Positions 4,838-5,427 of a DNA stretch of 5,427 nt are shown here, in pieces. Source of the DNA: an uncultured Planctomycetaceae bacterium (GTDB lineage: Bacteria; Planctomycetota; Planctomycetia; Pirellulales; UBA1268); NCBI GenBank assembly GCA_903885855.1, contig CAISKG010000301.1, positions 1 to 5,427 on the forward strand, written 5' to 3'. The number at the start of each line of letters is the position of its first letter. Within the stretch, counting starts at the first letter, position 1. Made by a program: the position numbers and the translations under genes. The notes under the pieces are model-generated. The model saw nothing but the letters and a program-made list of their open reading frames with translations, was not told where the DNA came from and did not search any database.

Positions 4838-5427
4838 ATGAGCGTCATCCGGCCGAAGCCGCCGACCGACCCGATCCTCCACCACCCGCCCCCCGCCTGG
4901 CCGGACGCCGCGGCGGCGGGGCGATTCGCCGCCGCGGTGGAGCGCCTCGAGGGCCTCCGCGGCCGGGTGCCCCCGGAGGCCGACGCGGCGGCGTCGCTGC
5001 TGGCCGCCTACGGCACGCGTGCCGCCCCCGCGCCGCGGCGGGCCAGCGCTCTGTTCGCCATCCTCGACGCCGCCCGGCGGGTGCGGGAGGGGGTCGATCG
5101 CGTCGTGGTGCTGGCCGACCGGCCGGAGCGGTCGATCGTGGACCTCCTCCTGGCCACCTGCTGCCATCCCTTCCACGACCAGCTCGAGCGGCCGGAGCGC
5201 GGCGGGCGGCCGCGCGTGTTCACGCTCGGCGAGGACGACGACGCGGACCGCGTCCAGGGCGTGATCGATCTCCTCGGCGACCGCGCGGGGGACGCCATCG
5301 AGCGGCGCTACGCGCTGTGCGCGGTGGGGGCCTGCCGCGCGCCGGGCACGCGGGCCTGCCGCGCGGCGGTCGAGGGCCATGCCGCGGCGCTCGAGCCGCT
5401 GCGGGTAGGCTGCGCCGCCGCCGGCAC
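4838..5427 (+). CDS. Glucose-6-phosphate isomerase-like protein with lost signature loops (partial, runs off window)
   Basis: ATG 4838 opens a frame of 196 complete codons without a stop to the right edge. True isomerases (Pgi) interconvert glucose-6-phosphate and fructose-6-phosphate using SIS-domain phosphate-binding loops. As I recall planctomycetal Pgi, the order is DRVVVL, a GIGGS-type loop, CCHPYH, RGGRPR, then a GNN-type segment and a QGLLDLL-like helix. Here DRVVVL (87-92), CCHPFH (108-113), RGGRPR (121-126) and QGVIDLL (140-146) are all present at matching spacing. However, the loop at 93-97 reads ADRPE instead of GIGGS. The region expected to hold SKSGGT reads GACRAPGT (164-171). 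The protein therefore looks like a diverged paralog that has probably lost sugar-phosphate binding, rather than a working Pgi. It has no frameshift or stop, so it appears maintained. The ribosome site is weak (GGGACG). The C-terminal half, including later catalytic residues, is not visible. Confidence 0.72.
   Translation, partial: MSVIRPKPPTDPILHHPPPAWPDAAAAGRFAAAVERLEGLRGRVPPEADAAASLLAAYGTRAAPAPRRASALFAILDAARRVREGVDRVVVLADRPERSIVDLLLATCCHPFHDQLERPERGGRPRVFTLGEDDDADRVQGVIDLLGDRAGDAIERRYALCAVGACRAPGTRACRAAVEGHAAALEPLRVGCAAAG

Noticed and set aside
2508..4841. A 777-codon open frame on the plus strand across tatC and apgM
   Set aside because: It is antisense to two clearly recognised genes and spans their intergenic gap. 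Its composition (E/R/G/V-rich, no domains) is what the complement of GC-rich coding DNA gives.
4646..5380. A 244-codon minus-strand open frame opposite the isomerase-like gene
   Set aside because: It overlaps the divergent intergenic region and the Pgi-like coding sequence. It is Arg/Ala/Pro-rich without recognisable motifs, while the plus strand shows Pgi landmarks.
5404..5412. Second copy of GGTAGGCTG as a promoter
   Set aside because: It lies inside the open isomerase-like coding frame near the window edge, with no -35 box or following start visible.
1..5427. CRISPR array, insertion sequence or prophage elements
   Set aside because: No evenly spaced direct repeats, terminal inverted repeats, transposase motifs or phage genes were seen on either strand.

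Overview
The window is about 70% GC or more, with coding frames strongly biased to G/C at third codon positions. It looks like chromosomal DNA from a high-GC bacterium, most likely a planctomycete. The best hint is the gene entering at the right edge. Its protein follows the layout I remember for planctomycetal glucose-6-phosphate isomerase, including the CCHP(F/Y)H and RGGRPR blocks. The long first periplasmic loop of TatC may point the same way. This placement rests on remembered family features, not on a search.

Left part (1-1682), all on the minus strand. A tRNA-Leu(UAA) at 1557-1642 has a recognisable upstream promoter. It is followed by a small predicted lipoprotein or membrane gene (1146-1448). 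Next comes the first 329 codons of a membrane receptor (1-987) with a double-Cache-like sensor region between two transmembrane helices. The output domain of the receptor lies outside the window.

Middle (1683-2348). A plus-strand gene for a four-helix DUF420-family membrane protein is split between two frames at a GGGG run near 2082-2085. Adding back one G would restore a 165-residue protein. It converges on tatC, and the 63-bp gap contains two GC-rich hairpins.

Right part (2349-5427). Two minus-strand genes lie in tandem 66 bp apart: a cofactor-independent phosphoglycerate mutase of the archaeal (apgM) type (3444-4649) and tatC (2349-3377). Facing away from apgM across a 188-bp gap is the start of a glucose-6-phosphate-isomerase-like gene (4838 to the edge). 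Its scaffold blocks are kept, but both phosphate-binding signature loops appear replaced. The gap holds a 14-bp perfect palindrome inside a 28-bp dyad, a candidate shared operator.

The window therefore joins two glycolysis-related genes (one possibly a pseudoenzyme), a protein-export gene, a broken or frameshifted respiratory-type membrane gene, a tRNA and a sensor. I see no CRISPR array, insertion sequence, rRNA or phage feature. The two most interesting items are the degenerate isomerase-like protein with its palindromic divergent promoter region, and the precise one-base frame break in the DUF420 gene.
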